Below, piece by piece: positions 1 to 10,076 of a stretch of 64,000 bases of DNA. Position 1 is the stretch's first letter. Each line of letters opens with the position of its first letter. This DNA comes from a virus. Under the pieces are notes generated by a model, which was not told the DNA's origin, made no database searches, and worked only from the letters and a program-made list of their open reading frames with translations. The DNA is taken from the IMG/VR virus record IMGVR_UViG_3300029982_000016, positions 1 through 64,000 of that record; one strand, given 5' to 3'. The position numbers were made by a program, and so were the translations under genes.

Positions 1-2065
1 TACCCCACAAGTTTGTCAAGGGGTCTATGTACTGGTCGGGGTCAAACTTCTTTTCTTCTTCCTTCAACTGACGCTGAATAGCTTGCCAAGACTGGCTGGA
101 CATGCCGTGAGGTTTCTTCGTCTGACCGCGATAATCTTCCCGCCAACCGGAGGTCTTTGTTTCTGCTGCCGGGTAGCACCAGACCACCTTGAACTCAATG
201 TTTGCAAAGGAATAAGAGTTCTTAAGGTCTAACAGCGCCTCTCGTTTTGCGGCTCGTTCATTTGTAGCATCAATAAGACGGACGTGTTCAGCCCCGCTAT
301 TCCAGTTCTTGATGGGTGCGCCCATCATACGAAATGCTTTACAAACCACGGTGTACCGCTGTGCTTTAACCGCTGAAGTCTTCTCCTGACCCTCAGGTAA
401 TTCATCCACCCCTTCCTCAAGCTGCTCGTTCTTATCGTCATCAGCCTTAAGGTCGGCCACTGGGTCAGTTTCTATCTCGGTGCCCTCGATAACTTCCGTG
501 CCACGCGCATCAACCGCCTCCCCATCATCGGAGGATTCTGGCACTTCTTCTTTGGGTAGCATCTTCCAATTCGTATAGATGGTTGGAACTGGGTAGTTAT
601 CATCCCTCAATTCTCCAACAGAAGGGAAATCAGTGAAAGCAACACAGCGACCATCTGTGAACTTGACAACATATTCGTCTTTCTCGTTTGAATAAAGAGC
701 CATGTCGTCACTTACGGTTGCGACCGGGGTATACTTTTCATCACCCACAAAGATACTTTTGGGGATGCCCTCAGCGTTGGTCATTTTCATCTCAATGTCA
801 TTGTCGAATTTTACGGTAGGAGTGAACTCGACTGACGCCTTCTTATACACCTGATTCAGCAGTTGATTCTTAAAGTTCGGCCCGAAGGGGATTGTCCCTC
901 TTGCCCTGCCCATCGAATCGTACACAATAATGTACAAGGGACTAGGTTGGGATTTAAGGCTACGGTTACGGAAGTTTTTAATGACTGTGCGTGCCTCGTT
1001 GACGGTTGTCTTTGATGGCTTCTCGTAAGTGAGTTCCAGATGACGATGGACTGGTGGTCGCTTGATGTTCTTTCCAGCGGCGGTAACTACCTTGTCGTAG
1101 GTCTCATTGACAAACTCCATGGGCAGCTTGAACGTGCCTTCGAAGGTCTTCACTGTCGGGTCTTTGCTGATAGCCGACTGGGACTTGCTGGAGTCAGCTT
1201 CGCCGGTCATGCCTTTGAAGCAAGTTAGGACGGTGGCGTAGATATGCACAATGATTTTCTCTTCAAAGCCAAGGGAAAGCATGAAAGCTGACATCTCATC
1301 CAACAACACATGAACCCCTTCAGCAACAAGTTCACTCATCGTGGCTGGCTTATCTTCCACAAGGGGAAACTTCAAAGAAAACACAGTAAAATTGGGAATT
1401 CCGAGGTCTAGGGAAATGGTTGCATAGGGGCGTGAATCTCGGATAACCGAAATGTCCAGTGTTCCCGTAGCGGGAGATAGGTATGCAGTCTTATTGTTGG
1501 CGGTAACCATCTTAGCAATAGGTGTCCACTCTTTCGTACTTTTGCTACGGTAGGCTACAAGCTCCATTGGGGCGTCGAACTTAAGTCGAACTTCGTTTTC
1601 AACCTCGCCTATACCTCTATCCAAATTCAACTTCAATGTCTCATGCCAGTCCACCGATTCGTAAGGTACGCTGGCCTTCAACATGAATCGCCCATGATTA
1701 CCGGGAAGGAACTCCTCGGCTGAGTGCTCATCCCACGTCCATGATTCTCCGATGTTTTCCATACGAAGAGCTTCTATCTTGGATAGAGCGACAACACGAT
1801 AAAGGGTTGCGGGAAAAGCCATACCCTCATAAAAATCCACCAGTTGGTCGTAATAGTCCTGTACCTTAGCTGAAACAAGGCCGGTGACCGCCTTATACTT
1901 CTCATCGGGTGTCATCTCATTAAACCCGTCAACAAAATCCTCGGCATCATTAGCATACCAATCGTAGTCCTCACTGAGGTTGAGTACGTCGTACGCAGCC
2001 GAAAACTCATCGAATGCAGGAAAGTCCGAGGTAATAGCGGAGGATTTGTGGAAGTGCTTGCTCAT
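1..2065 (-). CDS. Large tail-region protein, possible ADP-ribosyltransferase-like N-terminus (partial)
   Basis: The reading frame is open from an ATG at 2065 to the left edge, so at least 688 residues are present and the C-terminus is missing. The start has an AGAGAA ribosome site and lies 8 nt after the upstream endonuclease stop. Residues about 88-174 resemble the R-S-E layout of ADP-ribosyltransferases: LYR at 88-90, GESWTWD around 106-112, and an ENE (E156/E158) that could be the ExE motif. Such domains are known in phage head or tail proteins. The remainder is soluble, with an acidic linker near residues 490-550 and no clear transmembrane segment. The fold assignment is inference from a weak motif match. 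A plain structural protein is the alternative. Confidence 0.55.
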   Translation of the reverse strand, partial: MSKHFHKSSAITSDFPAFDEFSAAYDVLNLSEDYDWYANDAEDFVDGFNEMTPDEKYKAVTGLVSAKVQDYYDQLVDFYEGMAFPATLYRVVALSKIEALRMENIGESWTWDEHSAEEFLPGNHGRFMLKASVPYESVDWHETLKLNLDRGIGEVENEVRLKFDAPMELVAYRSKSTKEWTPIAKMVTANNKTAYLSPATGTLDISVIRDSRPYATISLDLGIPNFTVFSLKFPLVEDKPATMSELVAEGVHVLLDEMSAFMLSLGFEEKIIVHIYATVLTCFKGMTGEADSSKSQSAISKDPTVKTFEGTFKLPMEFVNETYDKVVTAAGKNIKRPPVHRHLELTYEKPSKTTVNEARTVIKNFRNRSLKSQPSPLYIIVYDSMGRARGTIPFGPNFKNQLLNQVYKKASVEFTPTVKFDNDIEMKMTNAEGIPKSIFVGDEKYTPVATVSDDMALYSNEKDEYVVKFTDGRCVAFTDFPSVGELRDDNYPVPTIYTNWKMLPKEEVPESSDDGEAVDARGTEVIEGTEIETDPVADLKADDDKNEQLEEGVDELPEGQEKTSAVKAQRYTVVCKAFRMMGAPIKNWNSGAEHVRLIDATNERAAKREALLDLKNSYSFANIEFKVVWCYPAAETKTSGWREDYRGQTKKPHGMSSQSWQAIQRQLKEEEKKFDPDQYIDPLTNLWG

Positions 2066-2073
2066 AATGTTCT

Positions 2074-3252
2074 CTACTTAGATTCCGCTAGGCAAAAACT
2101 ACAGGATTGGTTGACAAAACGGACCACCCTTGACTTAATGGTGGCGAATTCCCAGTGAGGTACGACCAGCAGCGGAATACCTTTGTCTGCGGTGAATCGT
2201 TCTTTTATGTAGTCTCTCTTTTGAACGCCTCCGAAAGCTATTGCAGCCCTTTCTTTCGATATTCCGAAAAATCGGACTGGTGTGTAATGTTGCTGCCCAT
2301 GATACTCAATCAACCCCACCACAACCCCTGACTTCATTAATGCAAAATCAAAAGGTAAGGGATGTCTATCTCTACACTCTAAAAACTTGTATTGCGGCTG
2401 ATAACAAGCTGTAATCGAATCCAGAACATTACGAATGGAACGCTCCCCTCTGGACTCTTTACACTTCGGGCAACCTTGACCTCTCATGTGTTTATCCGGG
2501 CTCTGCTTGTAATCCCCGTGGGTTGGACATGTGATAGATAGTTTTATTAGAGCCCCCGTGTATACCGAGTTCTGATACGTGTACCTTCCTTTGTGTTCTC
2601 GATTGGCCTGTCTAATAAACTCTTCCAAGTTTAAACGACGTGATTCTTCGGCTTTACCCCTCCCACACTTAGGACATCCCTGCCCTTTAAGGTGGTTATT
2701 TGGGGTCTGCTCAAAGTCACCATGTTCGGGGCATGTGATGAAAACTTTGGTGCAGTCGTTGATATAGATAGCATTTGAATAAGAGTATATACACCCATGT
2801 GCTATCGTAGCTCTCTGTATGAAACTCTCTAAGGTGGCACTTCTGGCTTTAGAAGATGCATCATGACCACATTGGGGGCACCCAGAACCTTGAAGGTGAC
2901 TATGGGGTGTTTGCTCGAAATCTCCATGAACTCTACACGTTATTGAAACCCTAGTCAGAGCCGACAAATATCTAGTTTTAGTGTAGGAGTATGCATTACC
3001 ATGCCGCTCTTTAGCTTTTTCAATGAAATTGGATTGAGTGGTGGACGAGGCTGAAATACTACAGTGTCTGCACCCCCTTCCATCAAGATGGTGATTTGCT
3101 CTCTGTATAAAATCTCCATGCTTAAAACACGTAATTATGACTCGGGTTTTACCGTTCACATACTGCGTGTTTCCATAAGCGTACTTGAACCCATGTTTTA
3201 GCTGAGCCCTTTTAATGAACTCCTCTCTCGTAAGTTTTACTCCTTTCGGCAC
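2074..3252 (-). CDS. Free-standing homing endonuclease, Vsr-like/EDxHD type with four zinc-ribbon repeats
   Basis: A 392-aa protein. Four tandem repeats of about 58 residues each follow the pattern F-I-x-x-A...HG...Y-x-Y...ITC-x-x-HGDF...HL-x-G-x-GC-x-x-C and probably bind DNA through zinc. The C-terminal 100 residues (LPFDFAL, GLIEYHGQQHY, QKRDYIKE) match the Vsr/EDxHD nuclease fold seen in phage homing endonucleases. I choose the GTG at 3252 because AGGAG lies 5 nt upstream, overlapping the preceding stop. An upstream in-frame TTG at 3312 would overlap the structural gene by 52 nt and has no such site. It sits between two structural genes without interrupting either, typical of intronless homing. 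Target site unknown. Confidence 0.8.
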   Translation of the reverse strand: MPKGVKLTREEFIKRAQLKHGFKYAYGNTQYVNGKTRVIITCFKHGDFIQRANHHLDGRGCRHCSISASSTTQSNFIEKAKERHGNAYSYTKTRYLSALTRVSITCRVHGDFEQTPHSHLQGSGCPQCGHDASSKARSATLESFIQRATIAHGCIYSYSNAIYINDCTKVFITCPEHGDFEQTPNNHLKGQGCPKCGRGKAEESRRLNLEEFIRQANREHKGRYTYQNSVYTGALIKLSITCPTHGDYKQSPDKHMRGQGCPKCKESRGERSIRNVLDSITACYQPQYKFLECRDRHPLPFDFALMKSGVVVGLIEYHGQQHYTPVRFFGISKERAAIAFGGVQKRDYIKERFTADKGIPLLVVPHWEFATIKSRVVRFVNQSCSFCLAESK

Positions 3253-3260
3253 TATCTCTC

Positions 3261-5879
3261 CTATTCGTACGTATATGACTGGAAAAAATCCCCCCCACTG
3301 ATTTCCCAACAAAGGTCAGTTCTGGGTGAGAGTAACCCCATGGGGTGATTTACATCCCAATTAGAGACTTCGGAAGTCGGATTATTGGTAGAATCAACCA
3401 CCTGAATCCACTTGGCTGGGGTGTTGAGGTAGTTGGAGCCAAGGTATTCCCACAGAACCGTTCCATCATAGGTTGGTACACTTGTTGACGTGCTGAACCC
3501 GACACGGATAGAGGCGTTGCTTTCGTTCTGCAAATCAGAGTTGTAGTTTGCATGAGTGTAAGTCAATGAAACAGTGTTTGGACTGGATGTTGTGTTAATC
3601 GCAACAACTGGCAATGTCAAACCGTTCAGAAAAGTCGCGAATGAAAAGTTGTAGATGGTCAGACTGCTGACCCCGGCTACAAGCCCCATACTGGCTAACC
3701 CACTCGACAGCATTAAAGTAAGGACGTTGCCTGAAATCACCACTGCGTTCGGGGCGTTCGCCACATTGACTGTTGGAGAGGTGGTTCCCCCGACGACAGC
3801 AAGCTCCAGATTGCCGCTGTTATCAATAGCGTACTGCCCCGTATAAAACGAAGTCGTTGGGTTCCACGGTTGAATACCCGCCACATACTGACCATTTGCT
3901 GCCTGATAGTACGCTTGATATACAGAAGGGGCAAACTGTCCCTCGATACCAACCAAGGGAGCCCAGTCGGTTGTTTGTGTTAATGGGTTGTTATTCTCAT
4001 TGCTTTTCAAAGCACGATATAACTGCCACCCGCCCGGTGTCCATACACCATCACTAAAACTACCGGAGGTTGAGACACTCACAGCACGCACAAGCGCACC
4101 CTTGGGGTATGTGATCGAACTATCCCACACCTGTGGACTGCCCTGTAACGTCTGCCAATTTGTTTGGCTCAACGGAGTGAACATCTGACGCCCATAAGAA
4201 GCGAGTGTAGTGTTCGGGTTGCCAACGACGACGATAGGCGCTTGATACAACATAGGGTTGTATGGTGGCTCTTCATATTGCTGGATAATTATTCGAAGTG
4301 TGTCATTGATGCCCGAACCCACGCAATTTACATCTTGATAGTACCCTTGATAATAGGGTTTTTGTGAAGATGACAAGGCAGTGTATGCTGTCGTTGTAAT
4401 TTGCGGAGTGCCGATGTTGATCCACGTCACTCCACCATCTGTGACAGTTCCCTGAAGACTTGAGTTCCAGCTTGGTGTAGAGGAGCCAGAGACCCCTCCC
4501 GTTGTCGCGAGTTGGATGTTTCCATTACTGTCCTGAAGAAGGCTACCTGCAACGTAGTTAGTGTCTGCTATCCATGCAATTACAGGGGTTCCTATATTTG
4601 TCCAAACCACCTGACCGTCTGAAGTAACGGCGTCGAGAACGGTCGTCCATCCCGGTGCCACTGAATCAGAAGTTCCAGCGGTCGTGACTTTTTGAAGGTA
4701 CCCATTGGAGTCCTGAATAATGGTGTTCAAAGCATAATGGGTGTCAGGAGACCACGCAAGTGGGGCTGAAACATACGCTATGAGGCTGTAGTATTGCTGT
4801 TGACTTTCGGCCACCACATTTAGTTGAGCCTGTGTCAGGTATCGAGGGCTGATAAAACAATCAATGTTTTCATCCGCCCCAAAAATGGTGGCGAACTCGA
4901 CGCCAACATGGGCTGGTTTAGCGAGGTCAACTGCACCATACAGGGAATTTGTAATCTGTTGTAACTCTTGTAGACTCTCTACATCAGTGAAGGGATCATC
5001 GCCTCCAACATTGACACTTACGGTCACCGTGTTTCGATAACTCTGATCGTAAAACCCATTTCCAATCTGCTTGTAGAGTTCCTCTACTATAATGTCTTTC
5101 CCCGTGTAAGCATAAATGACATCCTGAATGGATTTAACCGTGGCACCTTCCTGATAGGCCGCGAGAAGGTCGATGAGCATATCACGATACCCGTTTGGGT
5201 ATGCAAGCGTGCTGGGTGCGACGCCACCGCTCGTCCATACTACGGAGCCATCCGTCGTAGTACCGCCTGTGGTGACCGCCCACAGGGGCTCAGTTAACCC
5301 TGTCTGACCGGGGGTGGTCGCTATTTGAACATTCCCATTACTATCGAGGATTGCCTCGTTTAGAATAACCCCTCTATCCGACACCCATTGACCGAATGAG
5401 GAACCAAACGCCCCCGAATCAAACTGAGACAACTGCTGAAAATTACCTGTTACAAACAGGGGGTTAGCATACTCACGTTTGATGTCCGGAGGGGTTAAAT
5501 ATTTGGGGTTTTTTGTAACCACATCGTACGAGTACATATACTCAATACGAGCCAACTCCATGGAAACTGCGCGTAAGAACGACCCCCAAACACTCTGGTC
5601 ATTACGTGTAGTATAGTAGTTCGCCATCGCGTTGATTAGGGATTGATACCGGGCGTCCTCGTATTGTAAGAGGTCTTCCCTGCTCTTCAAATAGTATTGG
5701 TCTTCTTGGGTTACCTCTGGCATTTGAACCCATACTGACGGCGACAGGGAAGGTTCCTGATTTAGAGAACCCGAAGCGGTGCAAATGTAACTAGACCTAC
5801 CATAGGTTACCGCATCTAGGTAGTTATACTGAGTCGTGGATACCCATGCCCCCTGCGAATTGTATAGAGGTGAAGCCAT
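3261..5879 (-). CDS. Baseplate/tail structural protein with repeated 'DSNG' modules
   Basis: An 872-aa protein directly downstream of the J-like gene (9 nt gap), which suggests a partner in the baseplate periphery. The N-terminal 50 residues resemble a carbohydrate-binding module (W..T..Y...DAV.YG...Y.C). Residues about 60-150 (SREDLLQYEDARYQSL, then VWGSFLRAVSMELARIEYMY) look like the helical part of phage tail protein I/baseplate wedge proteins. At least three repeats of about 55 residues carry W...Y..N..I.DSNG.LQ..TT.G...P.W....V.DG.V.W.N.GTP, near residues 166-226, 375-430 and 430-490, with weaker copies after 590. One copy also occurs in the J-like protein. An attachment function for the C-terminal part is inferred. 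Confidence 0.65.
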   Translation of the reverse strand: MASPLYNSQGAWVSTTQYNYLDAVTYGRSSYICTASGSLNQEPSLSPSVWVQMPEVTQEDQYYLKSREDLLQYEDARYQSLINAMANYYTTRNDQSVWGSFLRAVSMELARIEYMYSYDVVTKNPKYLTPPDIKREYANPLFVTGNFQQLSQFDSGAFGSSFGQWVSDRGVILNEAILDSNGNVQIATTPGQTGLTEPLWAVTTGGTTTDGSVVWTSGGVAPSTLAYPNGYRDMLIDLLAAYQEGATVKSIQDVIYAYTGKDIIVEELYKQIGNGFYDQSYRNTVTVSVNVGGDDPFTDVESLQELQQITNSLYGAVDLAKPAHVGVEFATIFGADENIDCFISPRYLTQAQLNVVAESQQQYYSLIAYVSAPLAWSPDTHYALNTIIQDSNGYLQKVTTAGTSDSVAPGWTTVLDAVTSDGQVVWTNIGTPVIAWIADTNYVAGSLLQDSNGNIQLATTGGVSGSSTPSWNSSLQGTVTDGGVTWINIGTPQITTTAYTALSSSQKPYYQGYYQDVNCVGSGINDTLRIIIQQYEEPPYNPMLYQAPIVVVGNPNTTLASYGRQMFTPLSQTNWQTLQGSPQVWDSSITYPKGALVRAVSVSTSGSFSDGVWTPGGWQLYRALKSNENNNPLTQTTDWAPLVGIEGQFAPSVYQAYYQAANGQYVAGIQPWNPTTSFYTGQYAIDNSGNLELAVVGGTTSPTVNVANAPNAVVISGNVLTLMLSSGLASMGLVAGVSSLTIYNFSFATFLNGLTLPVVAINTTSSPNTVSLTYTHANYNSDLQNESNASIRVGFSTSTSVPTYDGTVLWEYLGSNYLNTPAKWIQVVDSTNNPTSEVSNWDVNHPMGLLSPRTDLCWEISGGDFFQSYTYE

Positions 5880-5888
5880 TTACATCCT

Positions 5889-8800
5889 TTAGTTACCGTT
5901 AGTTATATACGAGATTGTGACGTTTCCGGGGGTGACGTACTCGGTGCTAGATAAAATAATGTCACTAGCCCCGCCTGCTCCGTAAACTTGGTAGGTCACG
6001 AAAAATGAGAGAAGGGAAGGATTCTTTACAGTAGCCGGAACCGTGACAATGACTTTTTGGTTATACGCCGAACTCAAAGCTGTCGTCGCATTGATTCGGT
6101 CATTGGTTCCGATAATGTAAAAAGAACCGGCTGAGGACAACGTCGCCGGAGTTGCAGCCGTGGTAAGGAACTGTTGAATCGAATTTGTACGAGTGTATGC
6201 CTGACCCTGATATAGGAGGCCAACAAAGGCTTCAGGTGTACCACCCGAGGGCATTGTGCTATCTGGAAGAACTGGCTTCTGTGTAATGAAACTATTGGCT
6301 GGCGTTGTGCTTCCCGCGAACGCCGGGTCTGAAGACAATGGAATCCACGTGGTTCCAGTCGGAATAACCACACCAATGTCGTAGGAGCCATCACTCTTGG
6401 CACACTTAGTCAGAGGAAGATTGACCGTCTGTACTCCGGTTACTCCCATGACCTGCTGAACAATTTCTGACTGATAAAGAGAGGCATTCGCATTATCCAA
6501 TACGAGGTCTATGGTACTGCGGATAATGGGATCGACAACATCCGCCGAAGCATTCGCCTGTAAAGTCACTGTCATAGAAACATCGACCGGGTTGGCCACC
6601 ATTGCTTTCACAAGAACATCTGCTGCTGCGTGCTTAGTGGTTGCAATCTGATTAGCGAGGATTTCCACAAAGGCTGGATATTCAGTAGCAAATGTGAACG
6701 CCTCAGTAATGAAGTAAGACACGCTTACAGCCGCCCCATCAGGAATACGGGTAGTGCCGATGTTTGCAGCCGACCGAGCAATGGCTGCTGTGCCAGAAAC
6801 TGCGGCTACAACAAGAACATAGTCTTGATTTTCTACCATCACAGTGCCGTTATATGTCACCTTGATGTAACGATTATCATGTGGGATCAGCGCCCCTACA
6901 AGCCCAGTGGATAGTGATAGGTTCACCGTTCCATCTGAATTTAACGTTGCCCCATCCAACGTAAGGGTGGTGTTCCCGTAACTCTCAGGGAGCCACGTGT
7001 TATACACAAATCCTTGGTTGTTCAACGTAGAGAATGCCGTGCCTGATAGAGTCTGAGACTCTCCCGATACAAACGTCAAATTTTCAGCAACTTCAAACTT
7101 GTTGTAAGTAACTAGAATTTGCTGGTTGTTCTGAATTGTACTTCCTGCAACTGTGCCGGTTGTTGCAATCGGGGTTGTGTTCAAACTTGATGTGAACGTT
7201 ACTGTGAAAGACGAACCATTTGAAGAAGTCACCGTCAAAACGGTGGAGGAGGGGAACAGGGTCGCCAATTCAGGTGTGGTTAAATTGTTAACAGTGACAG
7301 TAGCTCCGACCCCGAACAAGTTATTGCATGTAAAAACTGCCTGACTTGATGTCCCTAGAATCTGAATCGCTGTGACCTGCACAGTAACTTGAAGTGGTTT
7401 AATGCCATAGGTGTGGTAGGCTCCTATAGAAGCAAGAGCGTAGTCTGTACCAAAGCCATATAAGGTGGATTGGTCACTAGAAAGAACTGAAACCACGTTA
7501 CCAAGATTCCCGTTAATGTCCACTGTTAGACTCATACCTGAATCAATCGTTACAAAACTACCACTGACTGCGGTTATTGTCTTTGTAGTCGAAGCAGTGG
7601 CGGTGGTTGATACATTGACAAAATCTCCAGCCTGATTAGACCCACCATTCAACAAGAAATCAGAGGTGTGGATTAAGTCGATGAGATTAGACGCCACTGT
7701 ACCTGTTTGACTGGCCTGACCAATAACAGAGTTCACCGCAACCACTGGTTGAAACGCTGGGGCGTCAGTGAGAGGAGATTGGTATCTTGCCAACAATTGG
7801 TAGGTCGTGCTTCCTGATTGGGTAGATAGATTGGAAATAGCCGCCCTATTTGTCGCGGGTGCTCCATTGAGTACCAAAGGAATAGAAATCTGAGATAGTG
7901 GGTCGCCGACAATTTGGTAGGCCAGATCGTTCGGATTCAATATAATATAGCCCCCCACATTATCGAATTGAGCATTCTCTAGGCCAAGATAAAAACTCCC
8001 ATTTGATCCGGTGACAAGAAGCTGCACTCCTTGGTACAGGGGGTATAGAAGAGAGGCAAAATTTGGAATCTGAGCACTTAGCGTGTTCCTATTAAACGAG
8101 TTTAGTGTGATGTACGTTGTAGGAGTCCCAAACGTGCCAGTGTTCTTATATTGAAACCCAACCACTTCATCCTGCTCAGAGAAGCTGATACCTCTCGTAT
8201 AAATATCCACACAACCATACACATGCTTTTGACGAATTGAATCCCAGTCACGGAGCATCTCAGTCGCCCCCGCCGCAACCACAACTGCGGAGGTTATTCC
8301 GGGGGTTTCAAGTGCTGTGGTAAGGTATCCGTTACGTGTACCTGAATCCACCCCTGTTACCGACCGGGTTATGATACGAGAGGCAAAGCTGGAGTTAATT
8401 TCTCTATCCTGTCCGAATGCCGCTGCCACCAAATTTGTGCAGTACCATCCTGAAGGGGCTCCAGAGCCAAGATTATTGATTGTTCCAGACCCTACGTTTG
8501 TGTTACTTCCTGCGGATTGGCAAGAGGCTGGTACGCTTAGTGCCCACCAACCATTGACCGGGTTGTAATACGTGTTAGTAGAGCTTGTCGCTATACTGGC
8601 GGAGCCGGTTGTCACAAAATTTAAAGCTGAAGTCTGTGCGTCAGCTATTGTAGAAACAATGAGGCCGGTAGGAAACACCACCGAAGAAGTTGGTTTGACG
8701 TATGTGTAGAACGTGATGGTTACAACCGAAGAAGTTGCACCAAGGCGGCTGAGACCAGCACGCTCACCAAGTACATCAAACTGACTGTCAATAAATGTTT

Positions 8801-10076
8801 GAGTGTCGGTGGGGTTTAATCCATACGCACGAGAAATTTGCTGCTTCACAGGAGACGAGTTGAATGGGTCGCTGATGCCGTTACCGCTGGCATTATCAAT
8901 TTGAGCAAGACCCGAAACGGATCGACTAACCCGCGAGAACCACTCTCGAACACTCATATTAGAGAGTTCAATCGCTACTGGATCAACCATAAGATCACGA
9001 AGCTCTGAGCGTGGGGACAGGTCTAAATTAGGGTAATTGCGATTGACCTGCGTAATCATCCTTCCGGCTATGTCTTCTTTACGTTGTAGTGCAAGGAAAT
9101 CGGTAAGCTGTACAAGTTTGAGGTTTACATAACCACATGTAACCGGGCCGTTCTGTTGTGATTCAAAGATAGCTTGTGTGCTGGGGTCTTGAATAACCGT
9201 GGAAAGCATCGCATAGAAGATGTCCGCGCCACCAACATCTGTTTGTGGAACATCCACGTAGTTATAGTTGTTCTGCTGAACTGTATTGACCGTCGTTATG
9301 GTTTGAGTTCCCGCCGTGCCGTCATAAGCAGTTGCTGACTGAGTAGCCAACACTGACGTATCTGATCTACTTAGTTGCGAAGGTGGCACAATCCCCCCAT
9401 ACTGGGTGTAAATGGGATTGATGCCATTTGGATCAGTGGACAACATGACGCGAGTTCCGATAGTTCCGGGATAGGTCGGTTCCAACCATTCAACACGACA
9501 GATATTTTGTGCCATGTAAGAACGTACAGCCGAAGGAGGGCCAATAAGAGCCCCTGAGCCACTGACGTACGGGAGTAGGAGAAACTTCAGGGTAGGGGTG
9601 ATGGAGATGTAACCAAGGTTCTCCCACACTACGCCATTGTCAGTTGTAGAGTCACCAACTGTTGTGTTGAAACTTGGAATTGTTGACCCCGAAACTCCCG
9701 CTGTAGTAACAACCTGAACATAACCATTAGGGTCAACCAATCGAAAATTGAGAGCGTAGGTTGTCGCCGCCGCCCAAGAAGGGGCGGTTGGGTCGTAGTT
9801 TCTACCGAGAATCTGAACGGTGAAGTCACCTTGTGTGGGATTGATGGTTATGGTGCCACCAAATTGGTTCTGTCCATTCACCAAAAGAGGGTCTTTGTTA
9901 TAGGTGGTCTGGTTGTATGCGAGGACTTCAACCTGACTTGTATTTGCATCCGCGTAGATGATGTATGGCAGAGCCGTTGTATCGACAGAGATAGAGCTTG
10001 TCTGCCCCTGCGTCGGTGTGGGCAGAACAGGGGTCACTGATGTAAGAGCCGTTAATGTGACATTAGGTGTTGGCAT
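5889..10076 (-). CDS. Baseplate J-like protein (gp6/gpJ-like wedge component)
   Basis: A 1395-aa protein, several times longer than P2 gpJ (about 300 aa). Core baseplate J features are visible. Near residues 550-620 are a GQDREIN..FASR segment and then TGVDSGTRNGYL, and TPGITSAVVV follows. Near residues 1160-1220 is the C-terminal domain with VDVSMTVTLQA, ADVVDPIIRSTI and GVTGVQTVNLPL. J-like proteins form the wedge ring that triggers sheath contraction, so this gene is the main argument for a contractile tail. Extra beta-rich domains fill the middle, and one DSNG-type repeat shared with the next gene lies at about 95-155. The ATG at 10076 abuts the upstream stop. Confidence 0.8.
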   Translation of the reverse strand: MPTPNVTLTALTSVTPVLPTPTQGQTSSISVDTTALPYIIYADANTSQVEVLAYNQTTYNKDPLLVNGQNQFGGTITINPTQGDFTVQILGRNYDPTAPSWAAATTYALNFRLVDPNGYVQVVTTAGVSGSTIPSFNTTVGDSTTDNGVVWENLGYISITPTLKFLLLPYVSGSGALIGPPSAVRSYMAQNICRVEWLEPTYPGTIGTRVMLSTDPNGINPIYTQYGGIVPPSQLSRSDTSVLATQSATAYDGTAGTQTITTVNTVQQNNYNYVDVPQTDVGGADIFYAMLSTVIQDPSTQAIFESQQNGPVTCGYVNLKLVQLTDFLALQRKEDIAGRMITQVNRNYPNLDLSPRSELRDLMVDPVAIELSNMSVREWFSRVSRSVSGLAQIDNASGNGISDPFNSSPVKQQISRAYGLNPTDTQTFIDSQFDVLGERAGLSRLGATSSVVTITFYTYVKPTSSVVFPTGLIVSTIADAQTSALNFVTTGSASIATSSTNTYYNPVNGWWALSVPASCQSAGSNTNVGSGTINNLGSGAPSGWYCTNLVAAAFGQDREINSSFASRIITRSVTGVDSGTRNGYLTTALETPGITSAVVVAAGATEMLRDWDSIRQKHVYGCVDIYTRGISFSEQDEVVGFQYKNTGTFGTPTTYITLNSFNRNTLSAQIPNFASLLYPLYQGVQLLVTGSNGSFYLGLENAQFDNVGGYIILNPNDLAYQIVGDPLSQISIPLVLNGAPATNRAAISNLSTQSGSTTYQLLARYQSPLTDAPAFQPVVAVNSVIGQASQTGTVASNLIDLIHTSDFLLNGGSNQAGDFVNVSTTATASTTKTITAVSGSFVTIDSGMSLTVDINGNLGNVVSVLSSDQSTLYGFGTDYALASIGAYHTYGIKPLQVTVQVTAIQILGTSSQAVFTCNNLFGVGATVTVNNLTTPELATLFPSSTVLTVTSSNGSSFTVTFTSSLNTTPIATTGTVAGSTIQNNQQILVTYNKFEVAENLTFVSGESQTLSGTAFSTLNNQGFVYNTWLPESYGNTTLTLDGATLNSDGTVNLSLSTGLVGALIPHDNRYIKVTYNGTVMVENQDYVLVVAAVSGTAAIARSAANIGTTRIPDGAAVSVSYFITEAFTFATEYPAFVEILANQIATTKHAAADVLVKAMVANPVDVSMTVTLQANASADVVDPIIRSTIDLVLDNANASLYQSEIVQQVMGVTGVQTVNLPLTKCAKSDGSYDIGVVIPTGTTWIPLSSDPAFAGSTTPANSFITQKPVLPDSTMPSGGTPEAFVGLLYQGQAYTRTNSIQQFLTTAATPATLSSAGSFYIIGTNDRINATTALSSAYNQKVIVTVPATVKNPSLLSFFVTYQVYGAGGASDIILSSTEYVTPGNVTISYITNGN

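Noticed and set aside
3252-3312. Longer start (TTG at 3312) for the homing endonuclease
   Set aside because: It would overlap the structural gene by 52 nt and lacks a ribosome site, while GTG 3252 has AGGAG at proper distance.
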